Shown here: in pieces, positions 35,650 through 47,774 of the stretch
Position numbering within the stretch: the first letter of the stretch is position 1
Layout: every line of letters starts with the position of its first letter
Notes under the pieces: model-generated
Databases searched by the model: none
What the model saw: the letters and a program-made list of their open reading frames with translations, nothing else
What the model was told of the DNA's origin: nothing
Program-made: the position numbers and the translations under genes
Assembly (NCBI GenBank): GCA_013420905.1
Contig: JAAXNY010000004.1
Span: 3,286,001 to 3,350,000 of the forward strand
Reading direction: 5' to 3'
From: Collybia mongolica
Taxonomy: Eukaryota; Basidiomycota; Agaricomycetes; Agaricales; Clitocybaceae
Length of the DNA stretch: 64,000 nt

Positions 35650-37185
35650 TCAATATGGATGTACCCGACGAGAGGTGGGAAGAAAGTCCAAGAATTTCTT
35701 GCTTGCTAGCTTCATCCAACGACAGACTACTGGGACATCGTTCGCTGTTGGGGAGGTCTTGTCCAACCACTCTTTAGGATTAGTGATGTCGCGAAGAATC
35801 CAAGGGTTTCTCTGGCATGGTATAGGTGAGCCTGGTCATTTAATGTGTAAACCTCATCACTGACTTTGAGTTCAAAAATGGTGGCTCGGTCTTTCGGATT
35901 CTTCCGTAACATTCGATCCAATAGTTCGACAATGATGAAGCCGTCGCTGGCCTGGTCTTTTGGGTGTCTTCCACCAGTCGAGGTCCGATCGGCCCCCATT
36001 GTCTCATCGACAACCCAGTCTTGTGTGCTTATCTGATTGTAAAGGACAAATTCATTGTGATAGGCATGCTCGTTGGCAGATGCAGGGACGTTGAATGGCG
36101 TATGACCAAAAAGAAGGCAGTACAAAGTTACAGCCAAAGACCAGATATCAATGGCCTTTGTAATGGGAGGTCGTTGAAGTGGCATTGCTGTGACACCATC
36201 ATGAATGGTCAAGGTATTGGATGTTAAAGTATCACACGATGTAGTGGGAGACGTTCTCTTCCGGTCATCACAGAACCAGACAACCTCTGGGGCAAGAAAC
36301 GATGGTGTTCCAATCCTCCTGAGAAGATCGGACTCTGGGAATAGGGCAGGATAGTCATCTCTCTCCATATGAGACTTGGTAGACACTACTGGTGGAATGA
36401 AGTGAGATATTCCAAAGTCGATAATTTTTACGATGGTACGATCATGCGTCCAGAGGAGGTTCGCTGGTTTGATGTCGCGATGTATTATCCCATGGTGATG
36501 GACTATATTGATACCGTTCATATTTTCCTGAGATGTCATATAATGGTGACTTACGATATTCGAGCCCGAGGATAACATCTCGAATTATCCTCCTGGTCTG
36601 GTGAACGGATAGTATAGGCTGATGTTGTGTATCCGACCATTGAATCGGACCTCCAGCCAAATACTCCATAGCTATAAATATGAAGCATTGAACAAAATAA
36701 TGAACACAGAGAATGGCAAGCTAACAACGACTAGAAAGCAGAACGCAAAGAGGCTCACCCAAGAATATTCTATCCTGCTGTGGATCATCAATGACCTCAA
36801 ACAGGCGTACAATATTTCCATGGCGACATTTCTTCATGACGATAATCTCCTTGCGGACACTGTGCTCTGTACTGCTTAAGGGATGCCCTATACCCGCAGT
36901 TTGCTGATGGTTTCTTCTTAGAAGCTTGATCCTATTTCGGGGGTTGCTGCGTTTAACAACTTTCAAAGCCTGATAACTGGTCATTGGAACTGTGGTAGAA
37001 TCACACAGAGAAATAGAATTCCTGACCACTTGTCTATCGTTGTCATTTTCGTCTGTACAAAGATACACCTCTCCATGCTGCCCCTTTCCAACCTTTCTAA
37101 CTCGGATATATTGATTGATCCTACGGTGACGATTCGTTGTGAGGTGTGAGGTGATCTCTACGTTTTCGATCTCGGATTGGTCCAT
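35650..37185 (-). CDS. CaMKK / SNF1-activating-type protein kinase (Sak1/Ssp1-like)
   Basis: Four exons, 36759-37185, 36555-36671, 35865-36502 and 35650-35811, encode 447 aa. The kinase domain spans almost the whole protein: glycine loop VGKGQHGEVYL, ATP lysine in ALKVVKR, IFLAMEYLAGGPIQW (typical of the CaMKK/SAK group), catalytic HRDIKPANLLW, DFG in IIDFGISHF, GTPSFLAPEV in the activation segment, and IDIWSLAVTLYCLLFG. These kinases phosphorylate the activation loop of Snf1/AMPK in energy stress. The tail after NPWILRDITNPKEWLD is short, ending about 45 residues later. The kinase insert before GTPSFLAPE is Ser/Thr-rich. An additional upstream exon is possible but unnecessary. Confidence 0.88.
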
Positions 37186-37630
37186 GGTCGTAAGTGGAAT
37201 GTGGCGATTTCGGGGCAACAAATACTGCTGGAATGTACTCTAGGAATGATTTCAAGTTCGGTAAAAATGAATTGTCATATTGTGGCGCGAGAAGGTTCCG
37301 AAGAACGCTAATATCACTTATGACAACATGCATCTGATGAACTTGATGCAAATAGGCCGAAATACAATCCAAAATATTGTATGTAGTGAAGAATTCCTAT
37401 CGGTTTCTAACATACCCCTCGCGACCTAAAGTGTAACAGGGGAAAACCAGTATAATCTCCATCCGTATATGCTCAGGTATGCCTTGACCACAAATAGTAG
37501 TCTTAGTCAGCGAGCGGCAGGGAGTTGGACCAGTCCCAGAATACTTTGGTTGGTGGAAAAAGTAGGGAGTCGCGGGAAACACCCAAAGCATGGAATAGCC
37601 AACAAGAGGCAAGAAAGGATCAAGAGCCAT
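37186..37630. other. intergenic region between kinase start and UPF2 3' end
   Basis: About 445 bp. It should contain the kinase promoter and the UPF2 3'UTR. No supported coding frame. Confidence 0.55.
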
Positions 37631-40600
37631 TCATCCAACATATCTGATTTTAATGGCGCCAGCACGGTTGCGGGCTTCCAGTGCTAACATCAATTCAGCG
37701 AACTGAAGAGCATTGATTACTTTCAGGACAAGCGTACCTTTCATTTCCTCCGCCTCTTCCCGTTGCTCATAATCGAGAACAAGGCGTTTGAGGTGTTGTT
37801 GTTCGACTTTGTCTTGCAATTGTGCTGATCGTGTGTGTATGGCCAGTGCGGAAGCAGCGGGAACGGCGAGCTGACGTGTCTAGAATAGCGTGATAAGTAA
37901 CCGCGGGAGGACGATCGTCACATGTACATACTTGCTGCTTGTTTCCGCGTTTCGTGATCACAGTAAAGCTCATTACTTCATGGCCATTGGCTTCCAATCC
38001 ATCTTCCTCGTCGTCGTCGATTTTCTTTTTGCGGGTAGTCGGGGGAATGATGGCCGAGTCCCAAAGAGCAAGTGCGGTCCTTTTGTCGACCTTTCTCGAT
38101 TCCGCTGACGTATCGGTGACCATTTTTGCAAGCTCTTTAGCAAACTCGGCCTCAGCCTCTTCGGATGGACCCAGATTCTCTTGAAGGCTATTACTCGCAG
38201 AGAGGACTATTTCTTGGTCTGGGGAGGGCACGCGTTCTTCGGTCTTAAAAACTTGGACATCAACGTATGTCTTTACTGGATTATCGCTACTCACCGGAGA
38301 ATCTTGACTACCCAAATCTTCCTCTTCTTCCTCGTCTCTTGCATCTCCTTCGCGTCTTTCGCCCTCATCGCCGCTGTCATCATCACCACTGTCATCACCA
38401 GAAACTGTGGTATGTGTTTTAATAACTGGTAGATTGCCCCACCAACCAAAGGAAAAGGTATTACCTGCAGTACTCTGGAACGCTGAGCTAAACATTTCGT
38501 CGACAGCTATCGCAGCCTCCTCGATCGTTTTAACCAATTCTAGTTTCGGCCTTACAGCCTTCGTTGGTGTATGAACTTCTGTGAAACGGAACAAATGCGT
38601 TGCGTACTCACTTCTAGTGAATCCGAAACCATGAAATCGACGTCCATCGGAAGAACCTCTTTGCAGTGAATATAGTACTACTCAAGAGGTCAGAAAAATG
38701 GAGGTGTCTAATAAGGTACTTAAACACCTGGAAAAAAACCAAGAAGTGGTCCAGCTTCTTTTTTTGAGTACCACGGTCGAAACACATCCCGCACGTATCG
38801 AGAAGCACGCATACGAGTCGAATTCTAAAAAAATCATCGGGCATATCCAGAGGAACAGCCTGGTTCGGTAGAGGTCTACCGTCCACTATCCAAGGATATC
38901 AATAGTATTGTCACTAAATGGAGTGACAACTTACGATGCCCGAATGTTACGAGAGACCAGAGTGTGTCAAATATTATCCCAGAACTGATTAGCCTATATA
39001 TGTAGAGCTCTCCCAAGTACTTAATGGTTGCCACTCGTCGCTGATTTGTGCTGTAGATGTTGTGTTCTAGGCCCCTTCGAATATCTTCTAGAACTTGATC
39101 CACAACGGATATAGCGAACGCGGGGCGGTATCGTTGCAGGTCATACGTAAGCATGGCCAAAAGGCTAATGTTACCATATGTGATTTTCCAAGGTTTCGTA
39201 AACAATTTATGAAGAGTCTTGCGTATATCAATGTCGTCCCAATCAAGTTTCCGGATAAGTTTGAGAACCTTATCAATGGTCTTCTTGGTGAGAACATCAA
39301 AGATCAAGTGACGGACGAAAAGCTCCAGGGGTGTGCGGTGCTTTTCCTGCCTTGGAGCACGTTCAGGAGGGTTGCACTGTATTTTAGATTTGATAGTCAG
39401 GATTATGGTATCATGACAATCATTCATGTCTGTTACCTGGTAATAAGCGTTCTCTAGGAGTAATAACTGCCGCTGGTCAAAGTGTTGCAAATTTTGTTTG
39501 CGTCTCATCAACTCAAGCTTGTTAAGTAGGATTCAGTCGTATTGAATTATGACCAGGAATTGCGAACCTACCATAGTTCCAAACCGCTCAGATGTATCTT
39601 CGCTCCTGAGCAAGAATCTCCCACACCCTTCCAGTAGCAACGCAATATTTTCGACGTTCGTGCCCGAGAAGTCGTCCAGGCACACCTTGAATATATGGAG
39701 GATAAGATGTGGAGGGACAACACGAAACTTCGTGAGGTTTGATAAGTAAGTAATGTTCTAACAAAAAGCTATAAGCAAGCCTGGGAATCACTAGTATGGT
39801 TTACCTTAAGCCGGACTTCAGATAGTTCCTTGACCACGTTCTTCTTTTTTTGTAAATACCTGAACTCTTCGTTAAGCTGGAGAAATATTTAGCGAATCAG
39901 TGTTATCAAAGTGCATGTTTGTACTTACAATAGCGACAAGATCGTTCCCAACGTCTGGCATATATTTGTGAAGCGTGGCCACCAATCTTGAATAATGTGG
40001 TAGAAGATCAGTTCGGTTCTTGGCAACTTGGCTCAAGAACTGGGACATGAATGTCAGAATCCCGTAAAATATATTTCCCAAGTGCATATACACACTTTCG
40101 TTAACCGCTTCCGTGCGGCCTTGGAATTGAGGAATGCGAAATCAATGGCAGCTTGATCGATCAAGACTCGATTGGTCGCATCGGAGAGGCGAACAAGTAA
40201 GGCGGTGAGAAGTTGTGAGGGTCCTTGAGGCACTAACTGGGGAGACAGAGGCGGAGTTGCAGCCTTCGGCGTTCCAGGAATTGGCGTCGGTACTCTGTGG
40301 GTGTCTTTTAGTACTATATCTATCGAGACCAGAGATGGCTCACCCCTCCTCATGCAGATCTGGGTCAGCTCCTCCATCCGGGGAGACATCAATTGACGGC
40401 TCCTGATTAAGCTTTTGGAGTTCCTCCTCCAGTTTCTTGACTTCTTCCCGCTCTCTATCCAGTCGCTCCTTTTCCCTCTCTTTCCCCCTTTCCTCCTCCT
40501 CGTCATCCTCACCCGAATCACAAATTCCAAGGACACTGCTCGGGACGAAGTCTTTCAAATCCTGAATCTCCTCGTAGAATCTTCTTTCTTCTTCATCCTC

Positions 40601-41985
40601 CCATTTCCCCCCAGTCACCAGCGTGTCATCACCATCATCTGAAAGATGATTTGAGTTATTGGATCCAATGAGAATGGAATCAGACTTCTGTGAGATAGTT
40701 GGGAGTGATGGAAGAGGCAAGAAGAGCAGTTCAGAGAGGCTAAAAATAACGTAAGTATCGACGAATCGTTCCGTATCCACTGAGCTCACGATTGGCAACT
40801 TCCTAATAATTTCTCATAACCCTTCGTCATTTTTTCATATGCCTGCTGGCGATCTTCGAAAATCTCTCCAGAGCGGATATAAGCTTCATGATTCCGCTTG
40901 TCTTGCTCCTGGAGTCGCTGTATGCTGATAGTTCAAAGTCAGGCCCGAAGTATGAAACTACGACAGACCTTATGCTCAATAACCAATTTCTTACAAACGT
41001 TCTCATAGTATCCTTCACACATGCGTTTGAAGCGATCACGAATATCTTGCTCAACTAATTCTTCGTCTTCCTTGCCCAATGCTGGAAATGGGCCGCCACT
41101 TTCATCATCACTCCGCGAGCCCGCTTTAGGGTCCAAAGATATCTGTTTGGAGTTTACAGGGGGTGTTATTCCAAGATAAGGGCGAGAATATGACTTGAGG
41201 AATGTCGTGAGCAAAGGCAGAGACGATAAGCTAGGATCATTGGATAACTAAAATCTGGAAGTTAACATGTTATTCGGATGACCTGAAATCGACTTGCCAG
41301 TTCCTTCAAGGACTTCATAATCCATTCACCGCCACTGCGCCCAGGGGCATCTCTGATAATCCCTACCAACGCTAATTCGGAGCAAACACGGAGAACAGGG
41401 CGTTGTCGGGTAACACGAGCATTATCTTCCTTCTCTCGCTGCTCGGCAGCCATAGACGCCAAAGCGGCACGGTTTGGGGGGCTTATCGTGGACGATAGTG
41501 CTGATACGAGTGCCGGCGTGAAATTCCTTGGAAACCGACGATGAAGGGATGAGATGACCTGGTTATTGAAGTGATGTTAGTAGACGATTTGAATTATGGA
41601 TATTTTGGACACACCACAACCGCAGCCCAGACGTCCTTCTCGGTCTTGCATCTTGCAATCCCTTCTACGACAGCCCCGGCAATTTCATCAATGTATTTCT
41701 CCAAGGATAATGAGTCGACGTCTTTAAGAAATTGGTCACGATTGTCAGCGGCTAGTGATTGACGTATCCGCTTAATGAAAGCAGTGTGGCGCTTCAAAGA
41801 GGAGTCCTTTGTAGACTCTTATTAATGGCTGGATTGTTGGTAAGTTGTTTCTACAATTGATAAAAGCACACACCTGGTACTATAGGGCTTTGATTGGATT
41901 CCTTGAGTTTGGCGCGTCGGGCGTGCCTTGTACTTTCATCTTCTGATTTAGCTACTAACTGACTTCCGTTCGAAGTAGGTTCCAT
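37631..41985 (-). CDS. UPF2: UPF2 / NMD2, nonsense-mediated decay factor
   Basis: Nineteen exons: 41874-41985, 41615-41817, 41298-41558, 40969-41247, 40790-40917, 40344-40739, 40096-40294, 39929-40039, 39805-39876, 39572-39757, 39437-39517, 38935-39376, 38728-38885, 38612-38677, 38465-38558, 38295-38404, 37932-38243, 37738-37879, 37631-37683. Product 1134 aa. MIF4G repeats include NAYYQCNPPERAPRQEK, RHLIFDVLTKKTI and TIKYLGELYIYRL. An acidic linker separates the first two repeats. A second acidic stretch and the UPF1-binding tail (EFAKELAKMVTDTSAESRK, KKGNKQQ-like) follow. UPF2 bridges UPF1 and UPF3 on premature-stop mRNAs. Intron 41248-41297 is GC-AG (gcaagt). Three introns are stop-free multiples of three. 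Divergent from the ATRIP-like gene, 211 bp apart. Confidence 0.95.
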
Positions 41986-42196
41986 TGAACGGCGAGCGCT
42001 TGAAGAGAATATTGTTGAGTCGGGGTCTGTCAACAATGAACAATACTTCGAGAATCGAGATTCGGGGCCGACTCTACCAAACCGCGCGTATTACATAAGC
42101 GCGGACGCGAGTCCAGGTTCGAGTCGACGCCGTTTTGTCTTGGTTCGCGGCCCTGTTCATAACTACTACTATTACTAACCTTTGGGTCTGTGGGGG

Positions 42197-45100
42197 ATGG
42201 ATGGCTCCGACGACTACTTTAGCGACGACATAATATTTGATGATCAGGCTTTAGCAGTCTTGGACCAAGAAGAGCAAAAGTATCTGACACAGGTCACCCA
42301 GCGCGCCATACCTCCTTCAGCTGCTCTGCAAGGTATATCGAAACGAAAGCACTATACTGAAGACTATACCAAACAAGACCTCGGAATACGCCCTGGACTC
42401 GCGGATGAAATTGAGGACCTGCCAGAAATTACCCTCCAGGACGATGGTTCTTACCGAGTCCATGGCCCCTCGAGCGAACCTCTACAAACATTAACGGCCC
42501 TTAACAACGTGAATCCGACCTCGAACCAAAGCACAACTACCGAGAAGGGTGTTGCTCGAACGGACCTTCTGGCGCTCGTTCGTCGTTCAGGAAGCGTTGA
42601 ACAGCGTGCAGTCCCACGAGTTCCTCCACAAACCGTATCTGTCGTTTCACACCACGACATATATAACCGACCTATCCATTCGATACAGAGAGGCGCCCCT
42701 TTATCACATTCCTCACTAGGAAAGCGTTCGAGGTCGTCGTTTGATGCTCGCCCAGTACCCGTCTCATCTGTTCAAAATGCGCCACCATCACACAATCTCA
42801 CTCACAGCACCCATTCCGAGTCATTTCTTGGAAAACGCGCACGGACGTCAGTCGATACTCAGCCCAAGAGTTCAACATCGATAAATATCCCACCTCCGCC
42901 ACCATTCGCGTCATTCGTTGGGGAGGACGCTCTCCATCAACTCGCCAAGAAAGTTGAAGAACTTCAAAAGAGGTTACAAGAGGTCAGCCTTCGTCGTAAC
43001 CTCTCAGCTAAAATTGACACCCAGGCATAGATGAGTGAAGAGAATGCGAAAATTCAAGCTGCATTGCAAGCAGCTGAAGATGCCAAAATTGCCAAGGTTG
43101 GGGAGGTTGCTATACTGAGGAGGGCAATAGAGAAGGTAACGAGTCCAGCGATGTTTTTTTTTTTTGGAAACGTATTAAACGCTTTTGCAGACTGCACAAG
43201 ATCACGCAGTCTACGTTACTAACTTGAAGGCGGCAAAGGATCAAGCTGATGCAAAACAAACCCAGATGCAGAAGTCTATGAGAGAGGAGGTTGAGCGAAT
43301 GAAAACCCAATTTATTTTCAAGGTACTTACCGCTGATCCCGTGAGATAATAGAACTCTCAACTATTATTCTAGCAACATGAGCTAGAAACCGCAAACCGC
43401 AAACCCCCACCATCAGTCCGCCCACTCAAGACCTTCAAGGAACCACCCTCGACGCCCATATCGTTGCCAAGTCAAATACGGAGCTGGAATCAGTCGGCTA
43501 CTAATATAGGCTCGAGTGCGCTCACAGAGAATACTCCCCATCGCCCTGCTTTTCACGGAAGCATTAAAAGCTTTTCCAAGGTGCCATACAAGTCACCTGA
43601 AAGAACAAAAAAGGTGAATGCGTTGCCCGGATTTCATAACGCATTTACGACTTCAACACCACTCCGTCCTTCCCACCAACCCTCGAATGTAGGAAAACAG
43701 CGAGAAATTAGAGGAACGGAACCGTGTGATGCTCCTTTTTTTCCGAGCGCCTTTCATGTTCCTGTGTCTCCCCCAAGCAGCCCTATTCAGCATCCACGTC
43801 TCCCAGATACCAATAATATCCCGAAACTCTCCGATAACTCAGTAGTAGTACCATCTCTGGATGTTGACAGAGATGTTGACATGGCAGTGGATGACGATGA
43901 AGCCATGTTAATTGAGGAAGAACAGGATGAAGCGGACCCAGTCGAACCATTTAATTGGAAGATCGAGGTACCTATTTCGTTTATCTATTCTAGAGGCATG
44001 CTCTAACATATCTTTTACATAGCTAAACAGAGTTATCCTGACGGAGACGTTGCATCCTCTCACAACTCCCTCATTCCAAGCTATCATCGAGGCTGTAGCA
44101 ACCATGGACTTGCCCCTTGACATGGCACAGATATATTCTGCAGCCTGCTCACGGATCCTCGAGACCATCAGTGCTACATTCAAGCATAATGACTTCGAAA
44201 AAGCTCTCGACGATATTTCTTATTCATTTTCTACAATGATACCAATAATAAGCGATGCTAAACTAGTGAGTCAATTTTACTTGGTAATTTATACCAAGGC
44301 CGTAATCAGATCCAGCATCTACCCTTAGCTGCCTTACTTAGCTTACTCACAGCCCTCTGTTATGCTTTGCCCAGTTTCGGCTCTGTTTTGTTGACATTAT
44401 CTCAAAGCGGAGATAATAATTCCGATATTCTCATCCGTGTATACGAAATTATTCGGAGCCATCTGGAAATTTCAGAGAAATTTGCACACAAAGAAACACT
44501 TTCCGAGGAACTTGTCTCATTGCTCGAGGCGCTCTGTTTCCACACTAGAGACGAGCTCATACACAAGTTAGTAACAGTATGAGGCCGTACATCATTATCT
44601 TACTTATTAATGTAACAGGCTTGCATTCATACCCCGCACTCACGCAAGCCTATTGGCTCTTTTGCACAACAACCAGCCATATTGGTTACTTACTCGCGGC
44701 GTTCATTTACTTATTCTCCTCGCCACTCGTACGGGTTCTCCCAATGAAAACATCTAGGATACAACTAAACCACACCATAGATGCCCCCCTTTGTCGTGCC
44801 CTAGTCTCGATGGCCGACCCAAACTCTCCCCACGTAGACCAAGCTGCAACTCCAGGAAGATCGCCACTTGTCGAACGCCTATGTTATCACCTAACAGAGA
44901 CCAATCGCAAAGGTTCAGAGGTGAGCAACTTTACTGATCTTGTGATCAGAATGTGGCTCAAATTCCTGCAGTCCCATGAGCTGAAAAGTTCTATACTTAC
45001 TTTTTTCGCATTACTGTCGCACTCCGAACCTGAAGTGCATTCAGCCCTCGTTGGGTCGGTTATTTTCATGCCTACCATCATAGTATTCCTGTCTCAACTC

Positions 45101-45623
45101 ACTACTCCAATTTGGGATGACAACGAAGAATTGATTGACGCGCCTCCAGATGCCATAACATTGTGTGTACAGCACGTTTCACAGTGCATCTTTACTGACC
45201 TGATTACAGGGCTATCCGGACACTGAACCAGGCTCTATTCCTTCTCCACCACCTGATATTCAATACTACTCCGATCTTCAATCTGAAACAGAAACTCAGT
45301 TCCGTGAATGGCATCCGCCACTTCAATGGGTTGACTCACACTTTCATCGTTACTTTTGGAAGACTGTGCTATGCTGATACACCAGGCTGGGTAAACCAAG
45401 AGGGAAGTCGAGAATTAGTAAATTTGACCGGTGAGTCAAATCTCGCAATTCACCACGTTGAATTCTGACCCCATGGTTTGCAGACATGGCAAGGGAGATT
45501 CTAGATCTCGTGGTGGACGGTCCTGAATGCGACAATATTTGGCAGGCATACCACATCGAACCTGATAGCAGTAGCCATGCTGATGAGGAGGAGATGGAAG
45601 CAAACCTCTTGGGTGAGCAGTAG
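42197..45623 (+). CDS. ATRIP / Rad26 (UvsD)-like checkpoint protein
   Basis: Eleven exons: 42197-42982, 43031-43135, 43191-43322, 43374-43967, 44023-44265, 44310-44566, 44619-44734, 44781-44920, 44972-45162, 45210-45430, 45484-45623. They encode about 974 aa. An acidic N-terminus (DDYFSDDIIFDDQALAVLD) resembles the RPA-binding segment of ATRIP/Rad26. A coiled coil follows (LAKKVEELQKRLQEMSEENA through the next two exons), then a disordered Ser/Pro region and a helical, HEAT-like C-terminal half. ATRIP proteins recruit ATR/Mec1 kinase to RPA-coated DNA. The call rests on architecture and the N-terminal motif, not strong identity. The 51-nt intron 44921-44971 is stop-free and could be retained, adding 17 residues. 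The gene converges on the GT49-like gene 72 bp away. Confidence 0.65.
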
Positions 45624-45695
45624 AATCCAACGACGCTGTAACACTATATTATACATGAGCTATCCACACTTATACAAGTTTGACTTGTAAGATCT

Positions 45696-47208
45696 CTATG
45701 TCATTCTGAAGATTTTCTCGACAGCGTGCTAATTAAAATGTTAGGTACTCCTGATAAACAGAGAAAGTGGACACTTACCTGACCGCAGGTTTGTTTTAAC
45801 CAAGCTAGTTTCTTCTTTCCGTCCTTGTATTTTTTTACACCGAGGGTGGCCATCGTTCGGGCGGCAAGATCACAGGTCTCTGCACGGAACCTGACGCTGA
45901 ATCGATTGCGAATCGGATGCTTCTACAAGTCAGCCACCAAATGACGGCGTAACGAAAGGAGGGCTCACAACAGCATCCAAATTTGGAGTAATAGTTTCCG
46001 ATGCGTGAATGGTAGCTTTAATATTCCCGAACTCACCAAAGCTCGCAACCCACAACTGCCACAGACATTCTTTCCAATCCGCCGCACGCGTGTTGTGAAT
46101 AAAAAAACGGTCTGTACACCAGATTGGGTGATTACGCAGGATTATTACAGGGGAGAGGGTGGGCAAGCCAGAATGCAACGACCAAACTTGATCTACAAAA
46201 CTAATGATCAAGGGAGCTGAGAAAGGCCTTTGAGAGTCAATATCATCATAGGATATCAACGGTGGGGTGGAGAGGTTGGTGGGAACAAGCATTACTAGTG
46301 GCGTCGGCGCAAACAGTCTTGCTATGTTGAGGTATGAATTGGGCGACCCATCGTTATTGTGGATATGCAAAAGATGAACGGAAATGCCAGACAGTGATAA
46401 GTGTTCTTTTTGGCTACGAAGGTTCCGCAACAGGGCTTTATGTCCCGGGGATCCAGATGCCGCCGTAGTTGTCATCAGGAGCGAGATAGGCCCTGCTCGA
46501 TGTTAGTTCAAGAAACCCGGAAGGACAGTATATTTTCCTACCACGCCACGAAGCGGCCCAGGAAAACAACAAGCCGAGTTCGTCCTGCTCTGTCATCCAA
46601 ATACACGCTGACACGCCTATCGCGTCAAAATGAATATCGCCGCGTATTAGAAAAGCATCGAAAGCAGTTGGAGGTGGCCACTGGGAAGATATACATGACA
46701 AACGCTGCCTCATAGAAAGACCTTCGAATAGTGATGTGTTTGACCTAGTCGTCATGATTGCTTGGATCATATTGAGTTCGGGGTTCCCCTTGAGTCTTTT
46801 CGAATTGACGATATGGCGCCGATGTGAGGTATTGTATATTTCGACAGAAAAGATAACCACACTCAGGAAGCAATATACCAAGGCGGCCCATCTCAAACAC
46901 ACAATCGACCAAGGACGTGCCTGTGATGGACGATTGTTTGTAGAAAACGAAAGGTTTGCACCTGGAAATAGCGTGTTCCTGAGGAAGACTATGAACGGTG
47001 GGACGCGAGTTTCATGGTGTAAAGCTTCGTTAGCCAAGACTGGACTCAATCGCTTGGTGGGTGGAAGATTCGGATATGCCGCTGTTGGCCGTAGACGTTG
47101 CTGAGAATTAGCAGTCGAGAGGTGGCTCTGAACGCCTCTCGCCGTTGATTCTGTGCATGTATTGAATGCAGGATCCGTCTTGGGTATGTGTGTGTTGTGG
47201 GTGTCCAT
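45696..47208 (-). CDS. type II membrane protein, GT49-like glycosyltransferase candidate
   Basis: Four exons, 46542-47208, 45969-46492, 45779-45922 and 45696-45728, encode 455 aa. A short Pro/Ser-rich cytosolic part precedes one hydrophobic anchor (LRWAALVYCFLSVVIFSVEI, about residue 110-130), the layout of Golgi glycosyltransferases. Downstream, WAASWRGPISLLM and SYLNIARLFAPTPLVMLV resemble two conserved blocks of GT49 (LARGE/B4GAT1) enzymes, which transfer GlcNAc or glucuronic acid. At the position of the DxD metal motif I read VPTNLS, so either the fungal branch uses other residues or activity is lost. The C-terminal region is basic (GVKKYKDGKKKLAWLK). The last two exons were chosen by splice consensus and frame. 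GT49 assignment is tentative. Confidence 0.5.
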
Positions 47209-47774
47209 AAGCAGGCTCGACCTTCACTGGCATGGGGCGAGTCTTGGTTGCAGGCCAAGCCTAATTTCCCCGCGTGCCTGATCCCGTGATCGAGTATCAC
47301 GTACCGGCATCGCGTTTCTTTACTCGAACCAAAGTGTTCTTGCCATCTGGAATTTTCTCAGCTGATCCCTTCAATATACGGTAGTTTCTCCTGACCGTCT
47401 CATCTATTGATTACAGACCGTCGTCACCTGCTCAGCGACACTCAGTAAAGCACAGACAACATACGCAGTACGCGATAGCACCGCATGTTCCCCTTCAAAC
47501 CCGAAATTTTTCCATTACTCGTGACTCACCCCCGGTAAAAGGTCGTTGGCCTAGGATACCTCCTGACTTCCCTGCTTAGTGCTTGCACTGACCTATGGAA
47601 GGCCGTTTTCTTGTCCCCAAGCGTTGACCACAATGTTCTTAAAAATCATCTTGCATATGAATTCTAGCTGGCCGTTCGTGGGTGCATAAAGGCACACTTC
47701 AGAGTTGACTTGGATAAAGCGTCCGGAATACCCATCGCTGTTCTCTGGACACGAACGCCTGTTGACTGTTGACG
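47209..47774. other. divergent promoter region, GT49-like gene / lipase A
   Basis: About 565 bp between two divergent starts. No frame is supported. It presumably contains both promoters; no site could be assigned. Confidence 0.55.

Noticed and set aside
38271..38294. 24-nt intron inside the UPF2 acidic linker
   Set aside because: Too short to splice; using the acceptor at 38244 gives a 51-nt intron in the same frame and matches the usual size.
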